Below are positions 24,301-35,387 of a stretch of 64,000 nt of DNA, in pieces. A program made the position numbers and the translations under genes. Below the pieces are notes generated by a model that was given only the letters and a program-made list of their open reading frames with translations, ran no database searches and was not told the origin of the DNA. Position 1 is the first letter of the stretch. The number at the start of each line of letters is the position of its first letter. The stretch comes from Lotus japonicus (Eukaryota; Streptophyta; Magnoliopsida; Fabales; Fabaceae), in NCBI RefSeq assembly GCF_012489685.1, contig NC_080043.1:30784743-30848742 (forward strand), read 5' to 3'.

Positions 24301-27300
24301 ATGCAAAAATGGATAACTAGTTACACAAAACAACATAGTATATGAAATATAATCAGTAGAGTGAAAGTTAGTGCAGCTTCTATTGTAGAAAAGATAAATA
24401 AGTCTTGTCTTGAATGGTTGCGGCCTATGTGGAGAAGACCAATAAAAATTCATTAGAAAAATTGAACAATGGAGGATAGTCAAATAGTCAGAGGTAGAGG
24501 GAGACTAAAGAAAACTAAAAGCAAAACATTAAGAAATATTTAGAGGTAAATATTCTATCTTTCAACTTAATAAAGGACAAGGCATGATAGAGTCATGTGA
24601 TCTAGATAATTGATCCAACCTAGTGGGAAAGTCTTGGTTGTAGTTGTGATTGTTGAAATTGATTAAACATGCTAATAAGTTAAGTAAAAAGAAATGCAAA
24701 AGATAACATGAATTGCTCTTTTGTTTCTCTTTCTTTTAGTCCTGATGTGAGGAGCTAGAAAGGATTTCCTTCATTGTATTGACCATGTCAAAGCCAATAG
24801 CTAAAGTTATTGGTAGGAAGCAGTAAATACTAAATAACACTTGAGATAAGAGCTTACCTCATGACTAGTGTAATCAATCAAAATGTGCTTCTGTAATAAT
24901 TTCCATGGGTCTAAATCCAAGGGAAACTGCATGAAGAATATATGCATGTGTAGATATATACACATACACAAGTAAATTACACTAGTGCTAAAAGCAATAA
25001 TAAATGGAGAGAAAAAAAAATTGAATATAAGCAAGAAGAAACAAAAAAAAAAAAAAGAACAGTAACTGTGCAGTAGACTAGTGATTAATATTTACAATTA
25101 CATCCTAACTGCTTCAGATTAAGAACTACAAAAACCGGTAGTATTGACAACATTTAATATTCAAAGGAAGGCATCATGGTAAACTCAAGAACGTTAAAGC
25201 TTGAGGCAATCATAAATCATGATTCATCATATTTACCTTGGGAGAACCACACCACAAAGGCTAGTTGTTGTAGTTGGAAAGCCCAGGGCCGAATTTGAGT
25301 TAAGGCTTACCCTAAAAGCTAGCTTAGGGGTGCGGATGGCTCTACCCTATATCAGGATTTATTTAGCCATGTCTCTAGTCAATGTAGACCTTAACACACC
25401 CACCTCAAGCCCAGGGCTGGTCATTTGGAGTGTGAAATTTGCAAGAACGAATATTCCTGGGTGGCCTATATATGGGTGATCTCCAATAAACTGATCTAGA
25501 ATAGGCTATGATATCATATTAGCGGGTTAGGCTTAATTCTGCCCTAAAAGCTAGCTTAGGGGTACGGATTGTTCTATCCTATATGGATTTATTTAGCAAT
25601 ATCTCTACCTTAACATACTTCCAATGTGGGACTCAAGTGCCATACCTAGTAAGTGGGTCCTAACATTATCATACCATAATCGTGCTGAAATTTCACTCAT
25701 CTCCCCATCAAGTTTAAGAAGGAAGGTCATAAGAAGGATAGATGTGTTTGAAACAAGTTAAATGAATTTATTAGCCCGATAAAAATGTAAAGCGGGACAA
25801 GTTAGTGCAATTTCTGAAACTAAACGGCAGGTCAATATCATATCCTCAAACCTCAGAGAGTTATAAAACATAGTATAAATTGAGTGCGACCATCCATGCT
25901 TCCAAATAAATCTTAAGATACTAGTTCCTCTATTGAGAACTGCCTAATTTGTAATTCTACAGCTGAAAAATATTAACTTTATTTTGAGAAGCTGGAAATT
26001 CACCTCAACTCCTAAATAGGCAAGTATCGAAAATCGAACTTTTGAGCCTCCAGCTTCAGCTATTTGCTTAAGTGCATCGATGATACGCATAAAACATGAC
26101 ATTTGCAAATCATCCTTTTGTTCATCTGCAAGGTCAACAACAGGAGCAATCATCTTTGGCAGGACTAAACGGGAAGGCAACACAGCTGATGTAGCTGTTG
26201 AGGACACAATGCTATTGGCATCTGTAACAACTCCTTTTGGGCTCAGCTCCTCAGATCTATCTGTTGATATTGATGGAACTAAGTTCAGGGATGACCTTTG
26301 ATCCAAACTCGTAACTTGCTCTTGATCTGCATCTTCTAATTGTACCTCAGTGGAAGCCAATGAGGAAGCAGCCAAAGTTTCTGACAAGGTATCACTACGA
26401 CCACAAGAATCCAAGCCAGGGATTCCACTCTCTAAGTTTCCAACATCATGGATATCGGAAGCCATAGCCGTGCTGCCATTCTCAACTCCAGGTATACATG
26501 CATCAGAAGATGGAAAATCCGGAGGCGATGATACATTTACAGCTGAAAGATTCATGCCAGAATGCACAACAGCACTGCCTACTCCAGTTGCCGAAATTTC
26601 TTCCTCCTCATGAGACTTCTACAATGTACATCAAAGTTTTAGTCACAGGATAATTCTCAGAAAGCAGCTACAAATAAATACAGGTTAAATTATAACAAAG
26701 GGATTGGAGGTAAATAGAAAGATAAAGTAAGGCCTGAAAACCAAAACTACCAGATGCATAAATCATACCACTACATCATTTGACACAGATCGATGGGTCT
26801 CAAGAAGTGAAGCAACTGGCGGGAAAGTAGTAGAAAGTGACATAACACCAGCTACAAATGACGGTGGATATTTAGCCTTGTCATCAGAACCAAATATACA
26901 AATTTCATGCAACTGTTCATCATTTCCTTCAGCATGGGGGTAGTTTGGAGGTAGGTAACGCATATTTGCCATCACCACCTCAGCTAGCAAGTCAGCAGAA
27001 ATACTTGAGATAAGAAGTTCCAAAGATGCAACAGCTTTTTCACCTTGAGCAACTAAAGCACCAAACATGGCAACAAGTTGCTGTACAGGCCCATTCTCCA
27101 CATCTCCTTTTGATGATGTTGGTGTTGAATGAGCGTCATCCTGAGAGTTAACAGCACAATCATCTAACTCTTTCTTAGGTTCTGTTAAACCAACAATTGT
27201 TCTGACACGTTTTCCAGGCACATCTTCATCTACAGATAAATCACCTCTGTCTTGTGATCCTGATCGTTTTCTTGCCAATTTAATGTGCACAGAATCAGAT

Positions 27301-30300
27301 GAATTCACTGCAGGTTCTTCTTCCTGCGAAAGAATAAAATAAACACCAAGAACTGAAGAGCAATGCCTGATAACTTATATAATTGTAGTGATGTTCTACC
27401 GTACTTGAATATTCTGGAAAAGATTTATTTTAATCTGTCAATTTTGTATAACTCTAGAAAAAACGAGGTTCCTGATTAGTGATTATATAGCTAGTACACA
27501 AAAATAAGTAATAAAATAGAAGTTAATTAAAAATCAATGAAGATACGTTTTTGCAAAAACAACCCCAACAATATTTGGCAGTTTTAAAATTACTCCTTAC
27601 TTTTCAAAATATCTACCATCAAAGGTAACTGCATTTGACTAAGTTATTGAAAATATTAGACTCCATTAATTATGAGGAAATTATAGATTCCCACAACTAT
27701 GAGACATTACATTCCATTAACACTTTTCTCATTCCACTTAGTACAGATACCAAGAGGTAAAATAATTGTTTTTAAATGATGTCATCTTTGATTTTCTAAA
27801 GCAACAATCAAAATGAAACAAAACCCATTCTCTACAAAGACAGATATTTTGAAATGGAGGGTATACTTCCTATTCTTTGCAAACTAAAGAATTTTGAACA
27901 ATCAATTCATCTCTAGCCAGGCCCGTAAGTCATTTCAAAAAAGAATAGCCTCTTTGGTTTGAGAAACATTTGTAATTCTCATTAATAGTTATAAGGGTGC
28001 CTCCTTGTTTTCATTGTTTCATACTTTTTAAAGATTTGTTCAAAAAAACAATGAAAATTTTGAAAATAGGAAACGTAACAGAAAACATTTTCTCAAACAA
28101 AGCAAGCTCAGCATACATAAACATCCGATGAAGGGTGGTTACCTTGATAACTGGTTGATCATCCTTCTCTCTCTGTATACTTCCATTACTTGGAGAGATT
28201 AGGTGGAACACCCGATCTGCCTTCCCTTCAGATTGCATCTCCTTCAAGGCGCCTGCTAAACGATCTCTCCACTGCCCAAAGAAAAGGGTAAAAATCAGTC
28301 TTCTGATAGCATACCATGATTAAAAGGGTTATGTTAGGAAGAGAGTGGAGCAGATTGTGACAAGGATCAAGGTCGCATAGAAGTTACTTTCAATTAGAGG
28401 TTTGTTAGAGTAAGTTGGAGGCTATAACAATTCACAGCACATCTGCTATGTTAGGGATCATGAGCTGCAGTTGTTGGGTTGTTAGGACAGTCCAGAGTCT
28501 CTCGAATTTCTCTAGGAACTAGTTCATTCTCTTATTCTTTTCAGACCATGCCTATCAAAGCCCCAATTTTGGAACAATACGAAGCTACGGAGGAATAAAC
28601 ATGTGATTGACCAACAAGGATCTTGCAGCTCTCCTAGAGGAGCGGTGATGGCAGGTGCAGGAGTCACAAGAATTAGGAGGAAATCTAGCACAGAAAGCAT
28701 AACTCCAAAAGAAGAATGGAGAGACCATGGAAACATTGAGGATGATGTTCCAGAGGCAGCACAAGAAGAATCTTGAAGGGGGTACAAGCATGGCGAAGTC
28801 GTTTGATATAGGGGGAGGAAGAGGAGGTGGTGTGGGATGGAAGATGGATGGTGAATGGTGGAGAGACCTAAGATGCCTTTTCTTACATTCCAACCTGGAA
28901 ACCAATGCTTTACAATGCTGGATGCCAGTTTTAAGACAGCAACTATAATGATAGCTTATTGGAGTTGTCAAGGTTGAAGCTAACAGATTCATAGGAGGAG
29001 TACTTGGAAGATTTCAACGAGTTATTAGCAAGGGCCTCTAGATCATGATTAGTTATATCAATTCAATATTTCATTTCAAGACAAGTAATTTACAGTTACA
29101 CATTCACAACCACTATTTCTTGACTTTTATCATCGACTTGTGTTTAGCTCCAGACTTATGAGCTTAATTATTAACTATGAATATGTCTTGAATAACCTAT
29201 ATCTAAAATTTCAATATAGTAGCCATCCTGCTATGCACTATCATGCTATAGCATTTTGACGGTCATCATCCAGGATTCATAGCTATAATAATGACTTTGG
29301 ATTCAGACTTCAATAGAAAATGGGTCAATTACTTTATTATCCACAGGATCAAGATTGGAGAGATATGTTGGATGGTCTATTATCCATCAACTGACCCAAC
29401 TCATCCAATCCTTTATTTTTTTATTGGATAAATTGGTTTCGTATTTGGATACGGAAGGGTTGGATGCAGTATTGTCAAATAGGGGCCATCGCATATTGAA
29501 TTTTCTGTACAAAACCATTGTATGCCAATGGTGTTGTGGGTTCAGCATTGCAGAAAATGCTGCAGTTAAGTCTTGGAAAAAAAACTTCACAATCTTTAAC
29601 TGCTAAGAGACCATGCAACATGTTTTAAACACAGGAACTAAACTCCAGAACCTGGGCTATGATTTTCTGCAAAACCAAACACCTATACCATTTCCAGCAA
29701 ACAACCCATCTGGTCATTTATTGGTTTTTTGCGCTAGGGTGGGTGGAATTTTTTTTAAAATGGGACCAACTAAGTTTTCTTCCCTACATGTTTTACTCTG
29801 AACCAAACTACAGAAAATTATCTTTTTCGCTCCCCACTTCTTCCTTCTTACATTTTCCACGGTACCAATCGAACCTCACTTCCTTTGTTTGTTTGTTTCT
29901 CTCTATTCCTTTAATCTTCACTTCCATTTATGTTGTATTTACTCCTCTTTTCTTATTCCAACGCTGCTCCTCTCTCTTTTCTAAGTCTATGTTTCACACT
30001 GTTCTCTGAATCTCTCTTTATTCCTCTTTTCGCCGAGTTTCCCTCTAGTCCACCCTGTTCTCTGTTCAGCTGTCCTCACTTCTCTGTTTGAGGTTTATGA
30101 TATTATCCCTTAAGATTGTTAAAGTTTTGGTAATTTTATTTCCTACAATTAGGATACAAGAGAAATAGCTCATAATATCAATATTGTATTAAGAATAGGT
30201 TTACATATCTTAGGTGATTATCTTAGGATTTGTTTCCATATTTCATTACCTTTCATGAATTGTTTCCTAGAACTAGGATGAAGAGTGTAGTGCAAGTATA

Positions 30301-33300
30301 AATAGGAATTACTGAATTAGTGTTTTGACTTTGTAATAACTAATAACTTCCAATATATCATCTCAAGTCTGTAATATTCTCAATTCTCTCCTTTTTCCTT
30401 CCACTATACTAACAGACTAAAAACGTTATAATTCCAACACGAACAATATGTTTCTAATCTATTGTTCTTGATATATGTTATTAATTTGTCCTACTTATCA
30501 TATTTACCACATTAAGCAGTCGTTCTAGTGTGTGCATGTGGGACTGCGTATTTACTATTTATTTATTATAGCCAATATACTACCGCCATAGGCCGCAATG
30601 CCATCCATCCACCACATTTGTATGTAAATTTTCTGGCTCACCACCATGAACCGCCCTGTCATTGATATGGATGGATCATGGATGAAAGATTGATGGATAC
30701 AATTGTCATCCCCAGTTTTGCTCATGGGTGTGGGCCTATAGTATGTTGCAAGTCTAACCAAGTGGAATCCCATGTTTATTTCTCTTCTAACTATTTTCTG
30801 TTTGCACACCTGGTTCCAATGGCTTGCAAGAAGCCTCTGAATTCCTGACCACAGAAACCTTTTCATAATCTTCTTAATCTTTTTGAGGAACCCCCATAAT
30901 AATGATAATGTGCCTATCTTAACACAGCCCAAGCAAACCACGATTTAGGTGGTCAACATCCCAGACTACATAGTAAAAAAAGTGTCCATCATCAAGTCAT
31001 TTCGAAAAGTACCGCTCAATGCCTAATCCCCCACCCCCCATTGTCCAGTCAGTGAAACTTCAGTCAACCTATTTTCTACCATTGATTCACCCCAGATTAC
31101 CCCAAGTCAGTCTCATTAATTCCTAAATCTTCCGCTGTCCTTCAAATGATTAAGATGGCATGCAAAATATAATTTGGAAGATCAAGTTGAACAACAATAT
31201 CCAACAACCCAAGCCTAAGAGGGATAGGCAAAAAAGAAGTTGTCTGATATAAAAATGTAGGAATTTGTAAACACTGATACAGGCAAAAAAAAATAGGAAA
31301 CACAAAACTAAAACTTCACATTAAAAATTAAGCAATCCAGATGTCAAGAACATCTAAGTCTGAAAGAAATACCGGAGCAGCACTTGGGTGTGTACATTTC
31401 GAGCAGCTAAGAAAGGCATTCTTTAAAGCAAGATGGACGGCAGTTACACAGACCCCATTAACTACAGAGCTTGAAGGTTCCAAACTGAGCAAAACCGGCA
31501 AGATGCGACCATAGAATGCTGGCCGGTTTATTGCAATGGCTGAAAGACTGGGAATAGACCAACAAGAGAGTGAATAGTAAGAAAGTAGCATTGGGACTAA
31601 TGGATTTTTACAAGTAGTGTTAATAGCTATTAGTAATTGCAGGTAATAAAAAATAATCTAGTTACAGACATGGAACAATCCTCAAAGTGAATGGCAATCA
31701 TTGCATGATGAACATTTCAGTTTTTTCAAAACAAAACCCAGTAAGTTATATCTCTTATCGTGTATATATGTGCACATACCCACACGTAAGTAAGAGCAGT
31801 GAGCAAATATTGACCAAAGGTTCATCAAGCATGTATCATCAGGAAGTTCTAACATAAAACACCCTGTGGAGTGTGTATGAAGGGGGTAAGCAAGCAAATA
31901 TTGGCCATTTGATCATCATGCATGTTTCATGAGGATAAAAACATAAATCGTGACTTTTAAGCAGCCAAATTGGGCAGTAAATCAAAGGCATAGAAATTAG
32001 ATCAAACACCTTTTAATTAGCGCAACTATTTGTATGTGAGTGTGTGAGTGACAGAGAGTCAGAAAAGTGAGCAAATGTTAACCATCTGATCATGCATATG
32101 CAATTTGGATTAGAACATAAAGTCATGCGAATTATTAAGCTGCCATATTGGGCAATGAAACAGAGGGCATGAATGAAAAGATCAAATACCTTTTAATTAC
32201 CACAATGATCACTGCATTACTAAGAGACTTCACAGTTGGAAATCTCAATTGATCAAGCAAGAGACCCAAACTATGACTCGCTTCAATTGACAAATCTCCA
32301 ACATTAAGAATAGGATGACCTCGCCTCAACCATGATATATTAAATTCCATGTTCCGTCCTATAAAAAAGTGAGAAGCAGTGTCAGCAAGTGATTTGAGGG
32401 CTATAATAACAACAAACTAGCACAGCCATTTCATTTTAACTCCAGATGATACTATCCAACCAAACTCAAAACGTTATACCTTGGTGAGGAGTGGGTTCTG
32501 AGGAGCCATTAGGATCAGGTGTATAAAGATGAATAACTGCTTCAACAAACTTCAGTGCCAGAAGCTTTGCACCACTACTTCCATGCTTATAAGCAAATAA
32601 CAGAGTACAACCATCAGATCATCTGTGAAAACAAGCATCTACATATGATGAAGAGAGCAACCACTTACTTGAAAAGCTAATGTGTATACTTTGTCTTTGA
32701 ATCTAACCATCCACGACCATGCAGATTCAAGTGCACCGTCTAAATCACTAGAATATATACCCTAGAACAAAATAAAACCAGAATGGAAACGTTGAGCTAT
32801 GAAATGAAATGAAATGAAATGAGATGAGATGAGATGAGAGGTGACGGTTAAGATATTAAAAAAAAAAAGATGAGCGATACTTGCTAACTTTTCTTATTCA
32901 TTTCCTGACATTTTTCATGTGGAGAACTGTAGATATAAATAGAGCATACTGGCTTTATCACTTTATATAAGATGTTCCGGTTACAATGTTGTACCAAGAA
33001 GCGCAAAATAAAAAGTTTATTTAAATCAAAGGCTTTCGGAAAATTTGAAAATCAGAACCAGAGTTGGATGTTGGCAGTGGACATATCATCAACTCCAAGA
33101 AAAACTATGTTGTTATAAATGCCACATTCCTTCACAGTCAGTGTTTCTTGATTCACATATAAATTTTAATTTCACTAACAAAATTTGCACTCAACTTATG
33201 AAATCAGAATGTTAACTGTTGGTGAAATCAGAATGAAACCTATCCCAGTGTGTGAAGGGAAACCTGGTGCTGTACAGCTCCTGTGCCACAACTAGGTCTA

Positions 33301-34209
33301 CAGAAGGGTCAGACAGATTAAGAATCTACTGTAGCCAGTCTTGCCTTTCATTTGCAAGAGGCTGATTTCTCAAACCGATCCATTGATCTCCTAGCCGCAC
33401 GTAGGCAACTCCAATCATTGCACCAAGGCTTCCCTTCATCTATCCCGGTGCGAATAAAATAAAAACCTAACTCTATGTTTTCTTTTATTTGCACGAATTT
33501 CAGAATAGAATCGCATAACACGCAATGCCACAACACACAGGAAAAAAGACTATAACAAGAAGCAATAACACCCGACACCATCAAATACAAGGACAACATA
33601 AATCATCCCAATCATGCCAATAGTCATTTTGTTACAACAACCACTATCCAAACCCGAAACTCCCAAAACAGCTAAACAATTCATAAGCAGTTGAAAACAC
33701 AACACGCACCTGAATCGCGAGTTTCTGGAGGGTGGAGCGAAACAAATCAATTCCACACAGAATAGCTTGGCGAACAACCACAGGCGTATCATCATCCAAT
33801 ACATCAATCAGCACAGGCACAATGTCAGACAAGAATTCCGTGTTCTTCAATCCAATCTCACCAACCATCCTGCAAACAAAAACAAAACAGAGCTTTGCAT
33901 CAAATTCCAATTCCAAACACCAATGCAATTAACAAAATCACAAAATAATGAAAAAAAAAATTGGGGAAAACAAGAAAGCCAAGCGTACTCAGTGACGAAT
34001 TTGCGAACGGGGCTGAAGTGGTCGGAGAGGAACTCGAAGAGCAAAGGGAGGAACTCGGTGAGAAGAACGGGGTCTTCCTGGGGAAGCTCGAGTCTCAGTT
34101 GGCGCAACGATTCGAGCTTGGAGGGTATGTCAATGGCCATGTTTGCAGAGTTCACGAGACTCGCGAGCCTTTCGCGGGAAGTAGCGGTGGCCATTGGTTT
34201 TCCGACCAT
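15356..34209 (-). CDS. ESP4: Symplekin / ESP4-type pre-mRNA 3'-end processing scaffold
   Basis: Symplekin holds CPSF and CstF factors together for cleavage and polyadenylation in the nucleus; in Arabidopsis the homologue is ESP4. I traced 27 exons (minus strand): 34209-33989, 33869-33710, 32762-32669, 32585-32480, 32358-32190, 31547-31373, 28271-28143, 27323-26769, 26618-26004, 24926-24858, 23708-23592, 23505-23254, 23015-22968, 22885-22748, 22628-22464, 22363-22301, 22217-22110, 21493-21410, 21332-21285, 21069-20995, 17774-17679, 17591-17511, 17428-17357, 16534-16490, 16409-16326, 15695-15592, 15500-15356. Together they give about 1338 residues, the usual plant length. The N-terminal HEAT-like domain ([38 protein letters not shown]) spans exons 1-6. 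An acidic, Ser-rich middle is in exons 8-9. The symplekin C-terminal domain ([53 protein letters not shown]) is in exons 18-26. All junctions are GT-AG and fit in phase except exon 2 to 3, which carries one extra G. The second ATG, five codons in, is an alternative start. Confidence 0.93.
18176..18856. mobile_element. Non-autonomous hAT-type element, copy 1 (681 bp, GC-rich ends)
   Basis: A perfect 8-bp target duplication AACTGAAT flanks it (18168-18175 and 18857-18864). The ends read CATAGTAGTCAATCCCGG on the left and CATAGTTATCGATCGCGG on the reversed right, and both go on to an ATAGCGG motif. An 8-bp duplication and CA-starting ends are the marks of the hAT superfamily. The right 170 bases are strikingly rich in CG (repeated GCGATTTGG and GCGATCGAACGCG pieces). 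No transposase is encoded. Confidence 0.85.
18946..19279. mobile_element. Non-autonomous hAT-type element, copy 2 (334 bp)
   Basis: The 8-bp target duplication GGAATAAC lies at 18938-18945 and 19280-19287. The ends CCTGTTGTCAATCACGG and, reversed, CTAGGTTGTTAATTGC are related to copy 1, and the interior shares CG-rich motifs (ATCGCGG, CGCGACGCGACA). It sits only about 80 bases from copy 1 in the same intron. Confidence 0.8.
19496..19799 (-). mobile_element. TRIM retrotransposon, copy A
   Basis: Two direct repeats of about 76 bases (19496-19571 and 19722-19799) flank a 150-base non-coding interior. On the minus strand the first repeat is followed directly by TGGTATCAAAGCCTC, the primer-binding sequence for initiator tRNA-Met, so these are mini LTRs. 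It is homologous to copy B at 21721. No clear target duplication could be seen. Confidence 0.75.
19813..20600 (+). mobile_element. Ty3/gypsy fragment: primer site plus reverse transcriptase
   Basis: TTGGTATCAAAGCCTTC at about 19814 looks like an initiator-Met primer-binding site. After a large internal loss the RT domain follows: [12 protein letters not shown] near 19950, [20 protein letters not shown] at 20029, [32 protein letters not shown], then after a frameshift [12 protein letters not shown] near 20340 (the DD active site) and [19 protein letters not shown]. It lies in symplekin intron 20, antisense to the gene. At least one stop and one frameshift break it. The DNA to about 20800 may be LTR. 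Confidence 0.85.
21721..22022 (-). mobile_element. TRIM retrotransposon, copy B
   Basis: A perfect 5-bp target duplication TTAAC flanks it (21716-21720 and 22023-22027). On the minus strand it starts TGTTATAAATAATAATAT and has terminal direct repeats of about 79 bases (22022-21943 and 21799-21721). The first repeat is followed by TGGTATTAGAGACC, a degenerate initiator-Met primer-binding site. The ~140-base interior has no coding capacity. It sits in symplekin intron 17 in the same orientation as the gene. Confidence 0.85.
24170..24430. repeat. Dispersed repeat, member 1
   Basis: About 230 bases (TTTAGAAAGGAAAAACAAAA ... GTCGTAGAGATGATAATGCA ... TGGATAACTAGTTACACAAA) recur at 53725-53945 in the same orientation at roughly 85% identity by eye. 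It lies in symplekin intron 10. No structure identifies its class. Confidence 0.7.
25285..25616 (-). mobile_element. TRIM-like element of a second family
   Basis: Two ~100-base direct repeats (25293-25397 and 25521-25616) share CCCTAAAAGCTAGCTTAGGG and GGATTTATTTAGC. Between them, on the minus strand, TATGATATCATAGCC is a degenerate primer-binding site directly after the first repeat, which starts TGTTAAGG. The interior contains the ATCACCCATATATAGGCCACC motif also seen in the rhodanese intron. It is located in symplekin intron 9. Confidence 0.65.
30117..30414 (+). mobile_element. Possible solo LTR in symplekin intron 6
   Basis: A 298-base segment starts TGTTAAAG and ends CTAACA. It contains TATAAATA at 30297 and a CT-rich 3' end, as in short copia LTRs. 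No matching target duplication was found, so the ends are uncertain. Confidence 0.4.
30690..30941 (-). mobile_element. LINE reverse-transcriptase tail remnant
   Basis: The minus strand gives [40 protein letters not shown] and HLVRLATYY. This matches the region after the RT domain of plant LINEs (RFLWGG...W..VC.PK..GGLG.R.L). It is a fossil within symplekin intron 6. Confidence 0.7.
32801..32839. repeat. (GAAAT)4(GAGAT)4 compound pentanucleotide repeat
   Basis: Four GAAAT units pass directly into four GAGAT units, about 40 bases upstream of symplekin exon 3 in intron 2. An A-to-G variant has spread across half the array. Confidence 0.9.
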
Positions 34210-34424
34210 GGCAGCACGAAGAAGAGGAGGAAGGAGAAGAAGAAACCCTAGTTTTGGAGAATTTGCATTGGAATTGCGAGAACGAAGGATCAGTGTTCAG
34301 TGTTTTCTAGGGTTCGCAAGAAGAGGGAGATTTGGGAGAAGGAGGTTCGTCTGAAACTGTTATGTGCAGAAACTCATGGATTTTTTTTTACCTTTTTGCT
34401 TCTTGAGTGAAAATCATGGTCATC

Positions 34425-34434
34425 TATATTTATA
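34425..34434 (-). promoter_or_regulatory. Candidate TATA box for symplekin
   Basis: TATAAATATA on the minus strand lies about 215 bases before the ATG at 34209. The Mutator-type element at 34519 begins about 85 bases further upstream. The assignment is positional only. Confidence 0.35.
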
Positions 34435-34518
34435 TGTAGTGTAATGGTGGATTTCAAGGGAGATGCTCAAACCAACATGTGGGAGAAAAAGGGGTAATTG
34501 CAAACCTTATTTCTTTTT

Positions 34519-35378
34519 GGGCAAAACTTAGATACAGTACCTTAAGTGCTGTTTTTACTGTTGACCACTTAAAATATAACACTTGTATTATTAATCCAGG
34601 TCACAGTAATTATAAAAAAAATAACGCACGTCTGTTAAGCTCCTCCCTGTCTCCGTTAAGCTCTGACATCTCCCAGATTCAACTTCCATGGCGTCATTGG
34701 CGTGTAGGGGTCTACGATACTAAAATGGAAGAACCCTTTCTTTGACAGATCCACCATCTTTACCTGAACCCACCTCAGATCCACCACTCCCAGAGAGAAC
34801 CCACTTCCCAGAACCTCCATCAATAGCGTCCAGAACCTCCATCAAAGCTTTCCATTGAAGGAAAACGAACATCTGCTATAGACATCAATCCTCGCCTCGC
34901 ACTACTTTAGTACTGTTGTAGAAATCACGAGATGAAGAGAAAGAGAAGGGGAAGAATCAGAAACGAACATTGGAAAATTTTGATGAAGCAAGAGAAAGAG
35001 AAGGAGAAGAATCAAGCTTGGATATATCAAGCTTTCCATCCGTGGGTGTTTTTTAGTTGTTGAAGACTTGTTGATTGCTTATGGCCAATTTTGATTCTAA
35101 CTCTACATTTTATCAAAAAAATTTGTCATTGTTCTTATCAATTTCTTGAATCTTGTTCTGATTTCATTAAGCCCTCTTCATCGAACCCCTTTTTCCATGG
35201 GTGTCGTTGGCACTGTTCCAAATCTTCAAGTGTTGATAACATAACAGTAACAGAGAGATAACGGTGCGAGATTATTTAATGTTTTAATATTAATGACTTG
35301 GATTACTAATACAAATGTTATATTTTAAGTGGTCAACAGTAAAAACAGCACCTAAGGTACTGTATCTAAGTTTTCCCC
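34519..35378. mobile_element. Long-TIR Mutator-type non-autonomous element 1 (860 bp)
   Basis: A perfect 9-bp target duplication TTTCTTTTT lies at 34510-34518 and 35379-35387. Terminal inverted repeats of about 90 bases are nearly identical (GGGCAAAACTTAGATACAG against GGGGAAAACTTAGATACAG, continuing through GTTGACCACTTAAAATATAA). Long TIRs and a 9-bp duplication are typical of Mutator-like elements. The interior has no transposase; it is CT-rich then GA-rich. Confidence 0.88.
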
Positions 35379-35387
35379 TTTCTTTTT

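Noticed and set aside
28540..29030. Possible gypsy gag remnant in symplekin intron 6
   Set aside because: Broken plus-strand frames show only weak resemblance to gag; no motif strong enough to report.
33348..33807. Hydrophobic, Cys-rich minus-strand frames in symplekin intron 2
   Set aside because: They are intron read-through with no domain; exon borders on both sides are clear.
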